In this document: one piece after another, positions 23,175 through 33,155 of the stretch
Layout of the letters: every line of letters begins with the position of its first letter
Position numbering within the stretch: the stretch's first letter is position 1
DNA from: Poteriospumella lacustris
Lineage: Eukaryota; Sar; Chrysophyceae; Chromulinales; Dinobryaceae
DNA length: 64,000 nt
Reading direction: 5' to 3'
Assembly (NCBI GenBank): GCA_008000375.1
Contig: SMOI01000025.1
Coordinates: 1 to 64,000, forward strand
Notes under the pieces: model-generated
The model's database searches: none
What the model saw: the letters and a program-made list of their open reading frames with translations, nothing else
Told to the model about the DNA's origin: nothing
Translations under genes and position numbers: made by a program

Positions 23175-24678
23175 ATGGAAGTCGTCATCAAGCGCACGTC
23201 AAAATTCTCTGTGTTTAGCCAACCATCTGAATTGGTGGTGCCATCCACTCCTCCCAGAGCCCCGGAAGCCGAGAGAGGTTCCAGCTTGAACAGACCCACA
23301 AAAACCCCGGCACCTTCTTCTGCGAATGCGAACTCCATCAAGCCCATCCCCATGAGAAGCTTGGAAGAAACCAATGAGCCCGAGGTTGCAGCGCCCACTG
23401 CTGCGGCCGCAGCGGAGGAAGGCAAGCCTGCTCAATTCATCGATCCATGGACCGTGGAAAGCGAAGGAGCGATCGACTACGACTACTTGATCAGTCAATT
23501 TGGCTGCCAAAAAATCGATCAGTCGATTTTGGATCGCATGGAACGCTTGACCGGGAAGAAAGTCCATCGCTTTCTTCGACGTGGCATTTTCTTTTCCCAT
23601 CGCGATTTGACTCAGCTTCTTGACTTGTATGAGGCAGGGAAGAAGTTTTATCTCTACACTGGAAGAGGTCCTGCCAGTGAGGCATTGCACTTTGGTCACT
23701 TGATTCCTTTCCACTTCACAAAGTGGCTGCAAGAAACCTTCGACTGTCCGCTCGTTATCCAGCTTACTGACGACGAGAAGTTTTTGTTCAAGCCAGACCT
23801 CAAGTTGGAGGAATGCCATCGTCTTGCATTCGAAAATGCCAAGGATATCATTGCTTGCGGATTTGATCCCAAAAAGACGTTCATTTTCAACGACTTGGAT
23901 TACATTCAGCACATGTATCCTACCATCCTGAAGATTCAGAAAGCAACGACCTACAATCAGGTACGTACGAGTGTCACAGTCACATCAAACATTTTGCCAT
24001 CTCGGCTTTGCCTTGTTGAATACTCATGTGGTTTGTGTTTCTTTCGTTTGTCCTCAGTCGAAAGCGATCTTCGGTTTTACCGGATCTGACAACATCGGCA
24101 AGAGTTCATTCCCTGCAGTGCAAGCCAGTCCCTCTTTCTCCAGCTGCTTCCCTGTCGTCCTGCGAGGAATTGAGAACATGCCTTGTCTCATTCCTTGCGC
24201 GATCGATCAAGACGCCTATTTCCGTATGACTCGTGATGTGGCGACGAAGCTTCGCTTCCGAAAGCCGTCATTGATCCATTGCAAGTTCTTTCCTCCCCTG
24301 CAAGGACGGGGCGGCAAAATGAGCGGCTCTGCGGCCAACTCTGCTGTGTACGTCACCGACACGCCCAAGCAAATCAAGGACAAGATCAACAAGCACGCCT
24401 TCAGCGGAGGTCAAGAAACTCTTGAGTTGCAGCGCCAGCTTGGTGCGAACGTGAGCGTGGACGTGTCTTGCGAGTGGTTGGGCTTTTTCCTCGAGGATGA
24501 CGAGCGATTGGCGCAAATTTTGCGCGACTACGGCTCTGGGGCTATGCTGACTGGCGAGGTCAAGAAAGAATTAATCGGAATTCTGCAAGAAATGGTCAAG
24601 GAGCACCAAGAGCGGCGTTCGAAGGTGACCGAAGAGGTCCTTCGCGAGTTTTTGAGCATTCGGCCGCTCGAGTTTTAA
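23175..24678 (+). CDS. WARS1: Cytosolic tryptophanyl-tRNA synthetase
   Basis: Class I synthetase that charges tRNA-Trp. Two exons (23175-23960, 24058-24678) give 468 residues; human WARS1 is 471. The HIGH-like motif is FGHLIPF in [26 protein letters not shown] and [10 protein letters not shown] are conserved eukaryal blocks. The KMSKS loop is [11 protein letters not shown], the usual eukaryal variant. The end has [38 protein letters not shown] and [16 protein letters not shown]. The N-terminal 85 residues are Pro/Ala-rich and not conserved; no WHEP domain is seen. The intron at 23961-24057 is also found, decayed, in the pseudogene fragments downstream, which helps date their origin. Confidence 0.95.
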
Positions 24679-24884
24679 TGCACTGCATAGCTACACTGTC
24701 AATCACCCTGTAATTTAAGTCAGAATAAGTTCTATCAGAAGAGTGTGGTCATGGATGCTGGATATGTTTGATGCCAAGTTTCTCGAATAGTCTCGGCGAA
24801 ATTGTCTTCTGATATCGAGCTTCCTGGACATTTTCAGCTGTGGTGTATCTACATATTAACACATCACTCATGAGAACTTTTCGG

Positions 24885-25215
24885 AAATGATGACTTAATT
24901 AAAATGAGTATTGACAATGTACACTATACTAAACTCGAGCGGCCGAATGCTCAAAAACTCGCGAAGGACCTCTTCGGTCACCTTCGAACGCCGCTCTTGG
25001 TGCTCCTTGACCATTTCTTGCAGAATTCCGATTAATTCTTTCTTGACCTCGCCAGTCAGCATAGCCCCAGAGGCATAGTCGCGCAAAATTGCGCCAATCG
25101 CAATGGATCAACGACGGCTTTCGGAAGCGAAGCTTCGTCACCACATCACGATTCATACGGAAATAGGCGTCTTGATCGATCGGACAAGGAATGAGATAGG
25201 GCATGTTCTCAGTTC
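24885..25215 (-). pseudogene. Inverted partial copy of WARS exon 2 with internal deletion
   Basis: Read on the minus strand, this copies parent positions about 24160-24288 ([17 protein letters not shown] region), then jumps to parent about 24505 and continues through the stop codon into the 3' flank to about 24722. Some 215 bp (the KMSGS loop and the following helix) are missing and the join shifts the frame. The part from CTCTGGGGC to CTCGAG, about 150 bp, is identical to the parent, while the first part has several substitutions. Together with the parent 3' end it forms a long inverted repeat with a spacer of about 165 bp. Confidence 0.85.
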
Positions 25216-25242
25216 CTCGTGGGACGACTCATACTGACGATT

Positions 25243-25376
25243 CAGATATTGAAGAAAGCAACCAACTTGGAACCTACAATCAGGTGCAAACGAGTGTCAC
25301 ATCACACATTGTGCCATCTCAGCTTTATCTAGTTGAATCCTCATACGGATTGCTTGTTCTTTTGTTTGTCCTCGTG
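25243..25376 (+). pseudogene. Direct-orientation fragment of WARS exon 1 end and intron 1
   Basis: This stretch matches the parent at about 23934-24053: the last exon-1 codons (CCTACAATCAGGT), the intron body (GAGTGTCAC, TTTGCCATCTC-like, GTTGAAT) and its end (CTTTCGTTTGTCCTC-like), with roughly 20% substitutions. Because intron sequence is present, the copy arose from DNA and not from mRNA. Confidence 0.75.
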
Positions 25377-25394
25377 ATGCACAAGACTGGGAAA

Positions 25395-25480
25395 ACAAAC
25401 TGCTCTTCGAGATCAAATCCACAAGCGAATGATGTCCTTGGCACTATCTTCATCCAACTTGAAATCTGGCGAACACATGA
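25395..25480 (-). pseudogene. Inverted fragment of WARS exon 1
   Basis: On the minus strand this reads as a decayed version of parent codons around [30 protein letters not shown]; the copy keeps PDFKLDE and AKDII but lacks about 20 bp between them and has lost the frame. It lies next to the direct-orientation fragment, so the duplicated material was rearranged in at least two inversion steps. Confidence 0.65.
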
Positions 25481-25738
25481 ACCTGATCGATCTTGCTTTG
25501 CTTGCTTTGCTTGCGGAGACGAGTTGTCTCAGAATCCCGGGAATCCTTGAATCTCCTCTCCCAAACCAGATTCCGTGTTTCCGCAAAATCTGTCTTCGTG
25601 ATTCCATGTTGCCGTTCAGCGTCTTCGTTTGACGCAAAAGTCATAACTCATTTCAATTTGTCGATCACGATAATATTGTCTTACATTCTCGCTTCGAGTT
25701 TCCTCCAAGGTGCTTGCTTAGTTGTTTAGGGAGCCATC

Positions 25739-26656
25739 ATGATAGAGTCGTTTGGGGATTGTGTGCCAACAAAGTTCGATCACCAAGTCGCGGGACACAC
25801 TAACGAAATGGTCAGACGATTTGGTCCTCATTGCATCATTAAGCCTCAGAATAAGGTCGATCTTTTCAGAAGAGAAGTTAAATTTTACGAAGAGATATTC
25901 AATAACCCAGAGACGACGCCGAAGTTTTTCGCTCAGTTCTACGGTTTAGTTGATGTCGAAGACGAAAATAGTGGCGAGGTTGATGGAGTGATTCCAAAGA
26001 GACCCTGTATCATTCTTCAGGACATGACTTTGTCCTATTCTCAGCCATCCATGATTGATATTAAAATTGGTCGACAAACTTTCGAACCATCAGCTTCAAC
26101 AGCAAAAGTTGAACGTGAACTTCGCAAGTATCCTCACCAAAACAGCATTGGATTCCGAATCACGGGAATGAAAGTTTGGAATAGCACGGACCAGTCATAC
26201 TTCTCTGTCGATAAGTGGTTTGGTCGTTCTTTGGAACCTTCTCAAGTACCATTGGGTTTGGCCGCATATTTTTATGACGGTGTGTCCTTCAAAACCCGCG
26301 TTATGGAGGATACCATCAAGCAGCTTCGAAAAGTTCTTGAATGGATGGAACAACAGAAGCGATACAAGTTCTTTTGCTCCTCTATCTTGATAGTCTATGA
26401 CAGCAATCATAACCAGAACATAGGTGAAGTTCCAAATGAATCAGATGAGTTCTGTTGCCGGGTGAATATGATCGACTTCGCTCATGTTTGCGTCAACAAA
26501 GAAGATGAGTTTGAAGTAGACGAAGGCTACATATTTGGCATATCTAGTCTAATTTCTCATATCCAGAGTTTGATTGACATATCATCCGATGGTGAAAGTT
26601 GCAACGACTTTTTGAACGGGATGAGGAGTTTCTTGCAATCGTGGCCATCGAAATAA
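25739..26656 (+). CDS. Inositol polyphosphate kinase (IPMK/IPK2 family)
   Basis: This is a 305-residue single-exon enzyme that phosphorylates soluble inositol phosphates. The catalytic PxxxDxKxG motif is PSMIDIKIG. The second motif is SSILIVYD (usual SSLL), and the metal-binding MIDFAH is near the end. The segment HNSIGFRITGMKVW-like (QNSIGFRITGMKVW) is typical of IPMK and IP6K proteins. Length and the absence of an N-terminal extension favour IPMK/IPK2, which makes IP4 and IP5, over IP6K. The gene is clearly AT-richer than its neighbours (many AAA, GAA, ATT codons). It converges on MCTS1. Confidence 0.85.
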   Translation: MIESFGDCVPTKFDHQVAGHTNEMVRRFGPHCIIKPQNKVDLFRREVKFYEEIFNNPETTPKFFAQFYGLVDVEDENSGEVDGVIPKRPCIILQDMTLSYSQPSMIDIKIGRQTFEPSASTAKVERELRKYPHQNSIGFRITGMKVWNSTDQSYFSVDKWFGRSLEPSQVPLGLAAYFYDGVSFKTRVMEDTIKQLRKVLEWMEQQKRYKFFCSSILIVYDSNHNQNIGEVPNESDEFCCRVNMIDFAHVCVNKEDEFEVDEGYIFGISSLISHIQSLIDISSDGESCNDFLNGMRSFLQSWPSK

Positions 26657-26744
26657 CAAGTTAGAATTTGTTAATGTTACATATCTTCGATACTAGTATC
26701 ACTACCAAACTTGATGGTTTTTATTTGCAGGAGTAGACAGTGAC

Positions 26745-27287
26745 TTATAGCTTCCCCGTTTGCCACAATCCATCCATTAAATAATGCACCGTATCAACAC
26801 CAATTCCCTTATTTTTGGAAATGATATCGTCTGTAGACATCTTTGTGATACCAACCGCCATGGCGTGCTGCTTTCCCTCGGCATAAATGGCTACTGGGGT
26901 TCCTTCAGGAAGAGATTTTGGTATTGATCCGCCCGCAGAGGTAAAGCCCGGGCACATGATGTTTGCTCCACCCAACACAAACCGAATAGCACCTTTATCG
27001 ACTTGCATCCATGACATCATGTTCGGATATTTGTGAAGCAACTTTAGCGTTGGAAAGTACGGACCACCACGCTCACAGAAGAAACGGATTTCATTGTCGA
27101 CAATGATAAGCTGGAGATCATCCGCAGCCTTTCCAACAGTGATTGACTTCTTGGGCAAAATGTCTTCGATTGCTTCTTCCAGAAGAGGATACTGCTCGAT
27201 GATAGAGCTCTGAATACCTCGTTGGACAGAATTCTTCACTTGCGATATCGATGAAATATTCTCTTCACTGTTGAACTTCTTGAACAT
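26745..27287 (-). CDS. MCTS1: MCTS1/Tma20 translation reinitiation and recycling factor
   Basis: A 180-residue single-exon protein; human MCTS1 is 181. It pairs with DENR to release tRNA and mRNA from 40S subunits and to promote reinitiation. The start MFKKFNSEENIS matches the human MFKKFDEKENVS. The PUA domain has VDKGAIRFVLGGANIMCPGFTS, VAIYAEGKQHAMAVG and NKGIGVDTVHYLMDGLW, all strongly conserved. The ATG at 27287 is chosen because it gives the conserved N-terminus; the frame is open further upstream without conservation. Confidence 0.95.
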   Translation of the reverse strand: MFKKFNSEENISSISQVKNSVQRGIQSSIIEQYPLLEEAIEDILPKKSITVGKAADDLQLIIVDNEIRFFCERGGPYFPTLKLLHKYPNMMSWMQVDKGAIRFVLGGANIMCPGFTSAGGSIPKSLPEGTPVAIYAEGKQHAMAVGITKMSTDDIISKNKGIGVDTVHYLMDGLWQTGKL

Positions 27288-27718
27288 TTTGATAGTCTTC
27301 AAATAAAAGAAAGATATTGTTATCAGAATGCTCCGTTCAATGGGTTTCCCGCAGTGACGGAAGCAGCTTGAAAATGACTGTAAACCATCAGTAAGCCATA
27401 AGTTTGAGCCTTGTTTCTTTCCTTCATCATTCATTCATGGTTCAGGTCGGAGATCGCTGGACAGAAGTTTTTCCGGACGAAATGTCGGATAACGGCTTTT
27501 ATCGCCTATTCTTCTGTATTTGCGCAAAACTGAAACAAGCGCCATCGTCGTCATCATCATGTCATCGTCATAGATCTGCTCATGGTCCGTTCAGCAGTGT
27601 GAAAGACAGGATATGATGACGAATCTTTGCCGGGCCTTGTGCAGCGAATGGAGTGGATCGGCATTCTGTATTGCCGTCATTACAAGGAGAAATCAGAATC
27701 GTATGATCCGGTGAAATC
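27288..27718. other. Bidirectional promoter region between MCTS1 and the PX-WW-J gene
   Basis: These 431 bases separate divergent starts. Short open frames here lack conservation or coding character. No repeat was seen. Confidence 0.5.
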
Positions 27719-30205
27719 ATGGACCATTCTCAGAGAGACAACAGTGCTTCCGCTCGGCAACGGCTGCAAAGCGCCACAAATGGCGATGATGCGATCGGAT
27801 CCGTTGTAAAAATGATGGCCGAACGAGTATATTCTCACATGAAGTTAGAGTTTTCCGAAGATAAGCCAAATCTCTCCCGAATAAAGGTCAGTTTCTGGGC
27901 GTGTTATTGAAGGAAATCGATTCTGATTGTGATGCGTTCTCAGAAAGCACTACTTCAAGCTACGGATGATGTACTTCCAAAAGTTACGGAGAGTTATTCA
28001 GTATCTATCAAGGGAAAAGAGCGTGTCTCAGATGTCTCGGAAGCCAAAGAGAAGGAAAAGTCGCCCGAGCCTACAATCGTCGTTATCCCCTTGCTCCTCC
28101 CAAAGTACACGCTCCATTTCTCCGATTCGATTCCCCATTACACATTTTCTTTTGCGATTCTCAATTCTAAGGAGAATGTGAAGAAAGGAATCATTATTGA
28201 TGGGGAGTACACTACGTACGAAATATCGTCGATCAAAGTGCCGATTCGGGACGGCGGCCGGAAAACAGTCACCCGAAACGATCGACAAGAGTGTCGGTAC
28301 CACGTCGAAAGACGCAGCAGTGAAATGAAGAAGCTTCACGCATATTTACACAAGTTATACCCGTTTCTTATTGTGCCGCCTTTTCCATCAAAAGTGGTCA
28401 GCCTTCAGAAGGACACGGTCGTGGAGCATCGCAAGCGAGTCTTTTCACTCTGGCTCGCATACGTAGCCAATGACTCCGTATTGCAGCACGACAACGACAT
28501 CATCAGCTTTGTATCCGGAATTTCGTCGACATCGAACGAATGGCCGATCGGAGAGTCAGTTTCGTCGCAAGAGGGTGTCGATGCCGTTCGCTTCTGCCGG
28601 TTCTACAAGTTCGCAGACCCGCAGCGGTATTTATCCGCCGCGTCGAATGAGATTCAAGTGTTGAGAGACATGCATGCAATTAAGAGGTAAGAAGCGATGC
28701 GGGGCAGTGAGAAGGACGTGTCGTAACCGTCGATTTGCATCGGCACAGGGACATGAAACGGCTGCTATCAGACTCCGCCGAAGCGTTCGACGCCTGCCGC
28801 TCGGTCTTACACGGCTTCACCAAAGTTCGATCGTCGATACGGCTGCTGCAACAAGATGTTGCTTCGCTGGAAGGGCTAGACGTTGCTGATACTCCGTTGG
28901 CGCAGGTCCTCAGCCCGGGGCTGGCCCTGGCTGACGACTGCTTGTCGCAGACGTCCGCCCTCTTCTCCACGCACCTCTTCGACACTCTGTCATTTCTGTA
29001 CGATTCATTGTTGCCGTGCGCTGGCGATTTGTGCGACAAAGTGACCAAGCAACTGCCAAATCAATTGGCACCGCGCCCTGTGACGCCCGTTTTGTTGGAC
29101 GAGCACAGTCCGCTGTGCGACGACGAAGACGACGATCCGCGGCTCAGCTCGCTGCATTCCTCGTCGAAGGCAATAAAGGGAGACAGTGTCCGGCAAGCCA
29201 TGACCTTCATTCGCTCCTACGACTACTATTCGAAGTTCCGCGCGTTCACCGTCTTCCAGAACCTGCGCGATCTCGCGGCGACGATGGTCGACCGGGTAAG
29301 TGTCTCGCCGCCGTTGGCCTCTCTCTTGTCTTCCTCCGTGACGGTTTCCGACGGTGAATGTGCGGGATGTGTAGCATGCGAGATCTAGGAAAGAGTGGAT
29401 GTCCGTGAAGCGCAGCGCGGCGCAGATCGTCGTCGATGGCGCGTCGGACAGAAGGTGAGTTCGACGGCCTTGGAGCGCCGCCTGTGCTCTGTCTCATGTC
29501 GCTCTCTGTGTTGTGCCTCGTGTACCTTTAGTCATTCGAAGAACAGTTCCAGCAACAGACCGGCGGACGTACGCGAACAAGCGGCTCAGTCGGCGAAAGC
29601 AGCGTGGTCGTACGTACGCACCTTCATGGACCGCCCCATCATACCGTCGGGCTTTCGTAAGCCGCCGGCCACGCAGCGGTACTCCAACCGCAATCACGGC
29701 GTCACCCCTAGCTCCGCCCCCAACCCCAACAGCAACATGAACACGCCAGAGCCTCCCGTGGCGTCTCCTCGCGTGGGAAAGACACCATCGACGCCTGCGA
29801 ATGCGCAAACCCCTGCGCCCAGCACACCCGCGGCCTCCACCAGTAGCAAAGGTATTCGCAAGATGCAGCGCCCAGCGGGTGCGGCAGGTTCTGCAGCTGG
29901 TAAGGTCGGTACGGGCGATTTCTTTGTCAAAGCGCCGGCGCCAGCAGCGACGCTGTCGTCGACTGCGCCGTCTGTCGCGCATGGAGCGCCGCAGTTCGCA
30001 TTCGCCACGACGGATTCATCGTTCACGAGCCGTGCCTATGCCACCGAGCCGGGCATCGGTGTGCGGCCAGAGGATCTCCCCGACCCTACCGCCGACGTTC
30101 GGCCAGAGCCGAAGACGCAGCCGTCGAGTGCCACTGCCAAGGCGCACCACCCAGCGCGTAGCCACAACGTGGCCGGGGCCCAGAAAGAAGACCATCCAGC
30201 ACCCG

Positions 30206-30237
<32 letters not shown>

Positions 30238-30937
30238 GCGAACGATCTGCCCGAGGGCTGGATGACCAGCGTCACCGACGACGGACGCACGTACTACTAC
30301 AACGTGCACACGCGCGTCTCGAGGTAAGGCTCTGCGCCTGCTGTACTGCGGTCGGACGCATCGTCTCACGGGGCTGTGCTCGACGCAGATGGGACGCCCC
30401 GACCGAAGAAGTCGCCGCGGCGGTGCGGGAAAGGGTCCAGAAAGCGAAAGGCGTCGTGGACGAAGCCGTTCAGCGGAGGAAGCAAGAGATCAAAGAGCAG
30501 CAGCAGCAGCAGGAGGCCACGAAACAGGCCGCAGCCGCTGTTCGACCGGAAATTCAGAAGGCGCTTCAGCTGTGGCGAAGACCGAAGAATTGGCAGCGCG
30601 ATCGAGACATCGGAGAGCTTCTGTCGAGTCTTCACACGATCGTGTGCTCGGTCACCGCCGAGATGATCGTCGGCGACAAAGTACTCACCGCCCAGTCGCC
30701 TGCGGCGGATATCAAGAAAGCGTATCTCCGCGCCGCACGCCAGATCCACCCCGACAAGTTCACCGGTAAGCGCTTGACCACGGCCATGTCTGTTGTACCC
30801 GCGTGCTTGAGCTTGTTCCTTGTTGCGTCGCCCTTACAGCGGAGATGGTTCTGGAGGAGCGACTGATCGCCGAGGAGGTCTTCGTCGTCCTCACCGACGA
30901 ATACAACGCGTTCAAGAAGGCGCACGATTTAGTATGA
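27719..30937 (+). CDS. PX-WW-J domain fusion protein (sorting-nexin-like N-terminus, auxilin-like C-terminus)
   Basis: Seven exons (27719-27886, 27944-28686, 28749-29295, 29375-29454, 29532-30323, 30389-30765, 30840-30937) join without a stop to 934 residues. Residues about 135-200 form a PX domain: RRSSEMKKLHAYLHKLYPFL followed by VPPFPSK is the phosphoinositide-binding core of sorting nexins. A helical region like a sorting-nexin C-terminus follows. A Pro/Ala/Ser/Thr-rich linker precedes a WW domain (LPEGWMTSV, TYYYNVHTRVSRWDAP) whose two halves lie on either side of an intron. The end is an auxilin/GAK-type J domain with IGELLSSLHTIV, DIKKAYLRAARQIHPDKFT, and the HPDK motif. Auxilins recruit Hsc70 to strip clathrin coats, so this protein may link endosomal PI3P binding to coat removal. 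The exon 3-4 join is the least certain; if wrong, there would be two adjacent genes. Confidence 0.75.
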
Positions 30938-31065
30938 AACAGTCTGTTGTAGTAACGCAGTTGATGTAGTGTGTATTTAAACCGTTCAAAACTTCCCATG
31001 CCAGGGACCACACGAGTTATTGAACAGCAACTGCGTCGAAGGCCTCTTCAGTGCTGTGTCGCCGA

Positions 31066-32621
31066 TCAGCGACGGAAGTTGCGCACCAAGACAAGCGCCG
31101 CGGCTGCGAGCGCCGTTCCCACCGCAATCCACTCGAGGTTCGACCCTTGCTCATTCGACTGAGAGGCAGCCTTTGTGTTCGTAGGGGCGGCGGGGATCAC
31201 TGTCGTAGCCACCGCCGCCACGGACTTCTTCGACGAGGCCGACACGGCCAACTCCTCGGCCAGCTTCAGTCCCATGTACTCCGCTCCGCGCTCGCCCAAG
31301 TCCTCCACCATCACTGCGTAGATGGGAATGTTAAACAGCATCCCGCTGACTCTGCCTTTGTCCAACAACGAATGCATGAACAAGCCGTCCTTCTGTTGGA
31401 TCAAATCGATGTTCTTCGGCGTCAAGCCACCCGTGAGGTACAGTCCTGCACAACACAGCACATCACACAGAGGTCATTTCCAGGGGACATCATCGGAAAG
31501 CATCAAACACACCTCCAAATGGTAGCCATTTCAAAGCTGCGACTCCCGCTTCAGATCCGTACGCCTACAAAGTGCAACGGGATTCATTAGGGCGCCTACG
31601 ACTGGGATGAACGGGGACGAACGGCGTCGCTTACCCCGGCGAAGATGTCCATGGTCAACTGGCACAACTCATTCGCGCGTGTATTTTGCGCAATGATTTT
31701 CCCCTTCAAGTCGCCGGCCTCCAAGATTTGTCGATGAATCGCCGCATCAACTTTCTCGGGATACTTCGTCACCAGGAACTCGTACACCTGCGAGCCACAG
31801 CGCAATGAATTCACGATCGATTTGAGGGCCAGCAGCGACTTACATTCGCCAGTCCAGAGCCCGACACAACGCGCTCCACTGAAATGCGATGCTTTTGCGA
31901 AAACTTCGCCTTAAGAAAATGCAGCAGCTCCACCTCGAGCTGTCGACATCAGGCAAAGTCGCGTGTCAGTCGCTGCAGTTTGAGGAACTCGAACAGGACA
32001 ACCGTACCTCACTTCGAGGCGCAAATTCAGCGTGCCCGCCTTCTGTGGGGAAGCAAGTGTACTCTCCATCTTGGTTTGGTGTCAAAAAGCACTCACCGAG
32101 GCCAGTTCCGGCACCGATGCAAGCAATAGGCGCGTCTCCACGCTTGGGCGCCTTCTGCAGAACGACGCACTCTTTCTCCTCATCTAACGTTAGAATTCCG
32201 TAACCAACGGCAAGAAAATCGTTGATCAAAACGACCCGATCGATTCCAAGGGCGTCTGCAACCTCGTCACCATCAATCGACCATGAGTCGCGATTGGTGA
32301 AGCGAACCTTGTTGTCTGCGACCGGACCGGCCACGGCAAAGCAGCCGCAATCGGGCGCTTTGTCCAGTTTTGCTTCCTCCAGGAACTTCTTTAAAACGCT
32401 GAGGAAGGTGGGGTAATCGCAATTTTGGTATTCTTTCTTCAGAAGGACGATTTTATTTCCGCTGCAGGCAAACGCTTCATAAACATCACCGCGACGCACA
32501 ATGCAATCGAACCGGCGTTATACCTGTGAATTTCTACGACCGAGAAGCGAGTGTTCGTTCCACCGATATCTCCGCTGACGACAACCTGACTTTTGGCGTT
32601 AAAATGCTGATACGTCTCCAT
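31066..32621 (-). CDS. Bacterial-type glucokinase with C-terminal membrane anchor
   Basis: This enzyme phosphorylates glucose with ATP. Six exons (32621-32524, 32461-32008, 31939-31844, 31787-31636, 31564-31513, 31445-31066) join to 410 residues; E. coli Glk has 321. Conserved blocks are VVVSGDIGGTNTRFS (phosphate motif), CFAVAGPVADN, LINDFLAVGYG, GAGTGLGECFL, TEGGHAEFAPRS, ERVVSGSGLANVYEFL, LYLTGGLTPKN and DKGRVSGMLFNIPIY. After the catalytic domain there is a Ser/Ala/Thr-rich linker (about 345-387). Then comes one hydrophobic segment (WIAVGTALAAAALVLV, about 390-405) and a basic end, RNFRR. This is the layout of a tail-anchored protein of the mitochondrial outer membrane or peroxisome. The start METYQ is the first ATG after an upstream in-frame stop. 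Confidence 0.88.
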
Positions 32622-32933
32622 CAATCGACGAAAGACCTCACCTTTCTGTGGGGCATGTTTGGAGAGAAAGTCTTGCTGATGACGCGAAGGTGACAACCAA
32701 ATATCTGATGTGACTGCTTGAATCTCGATCAAACTATCTTTTGTAGCTCGGATCCCAACGCAACGTTGAGATCCTCTTGCACTTGAAGGAGGAAGTGCGA
32801 CTTCTCTTTAGTTGACTCTTCCCTGCTCTGCTGCCCGCTGCTGCCCTAGCGCAAATGCAAAACGCAACTCAACTCGGTACTTCGGGATCACGGAATATTT
32901 CGTGGGAGAAAGGAGAAACCGGAACTTTCCTGA

Positions 32934-32966
<33 letters not shown>

Positions 32967-33155
32967 TCGTCTCGTCATCGAATCCCACCCTCTCCAACTC
33001 TCCAACGAGCCGCGATAACTTAACTTAGCTTACCACGTAATCGACCCGTAGGATATTCCCCATCGTCACAACGTTGCGGCTTAGGGATTGGTAAATTCCT
33101 TTCGAAGGAGAATTCACTCGCAAATAATTCGACGCGGTTCAGTTCGACAGCAGAT
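32622..33155. promoter_or_regulatory. Shared divergent promoter region of glucokinase and glycerol kinase
   Basis: These 534 bases separate two divergent start codons and contain no supported gene. They hold a (CGA)10 microsatellite. Co-regulation of the two kinases from this region is an inference from the arrangement. Confidence 0.55.
32935..32964. repeat. (CGA)10 trinucleotide repeat
   Basis: Ten perfect CGA units, followed by CGTCGT, lie in the promoter region between the two divergent kinase genes. The complementary CGT run makes a short inverted repeat at the right end. Confidence 0.95.
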
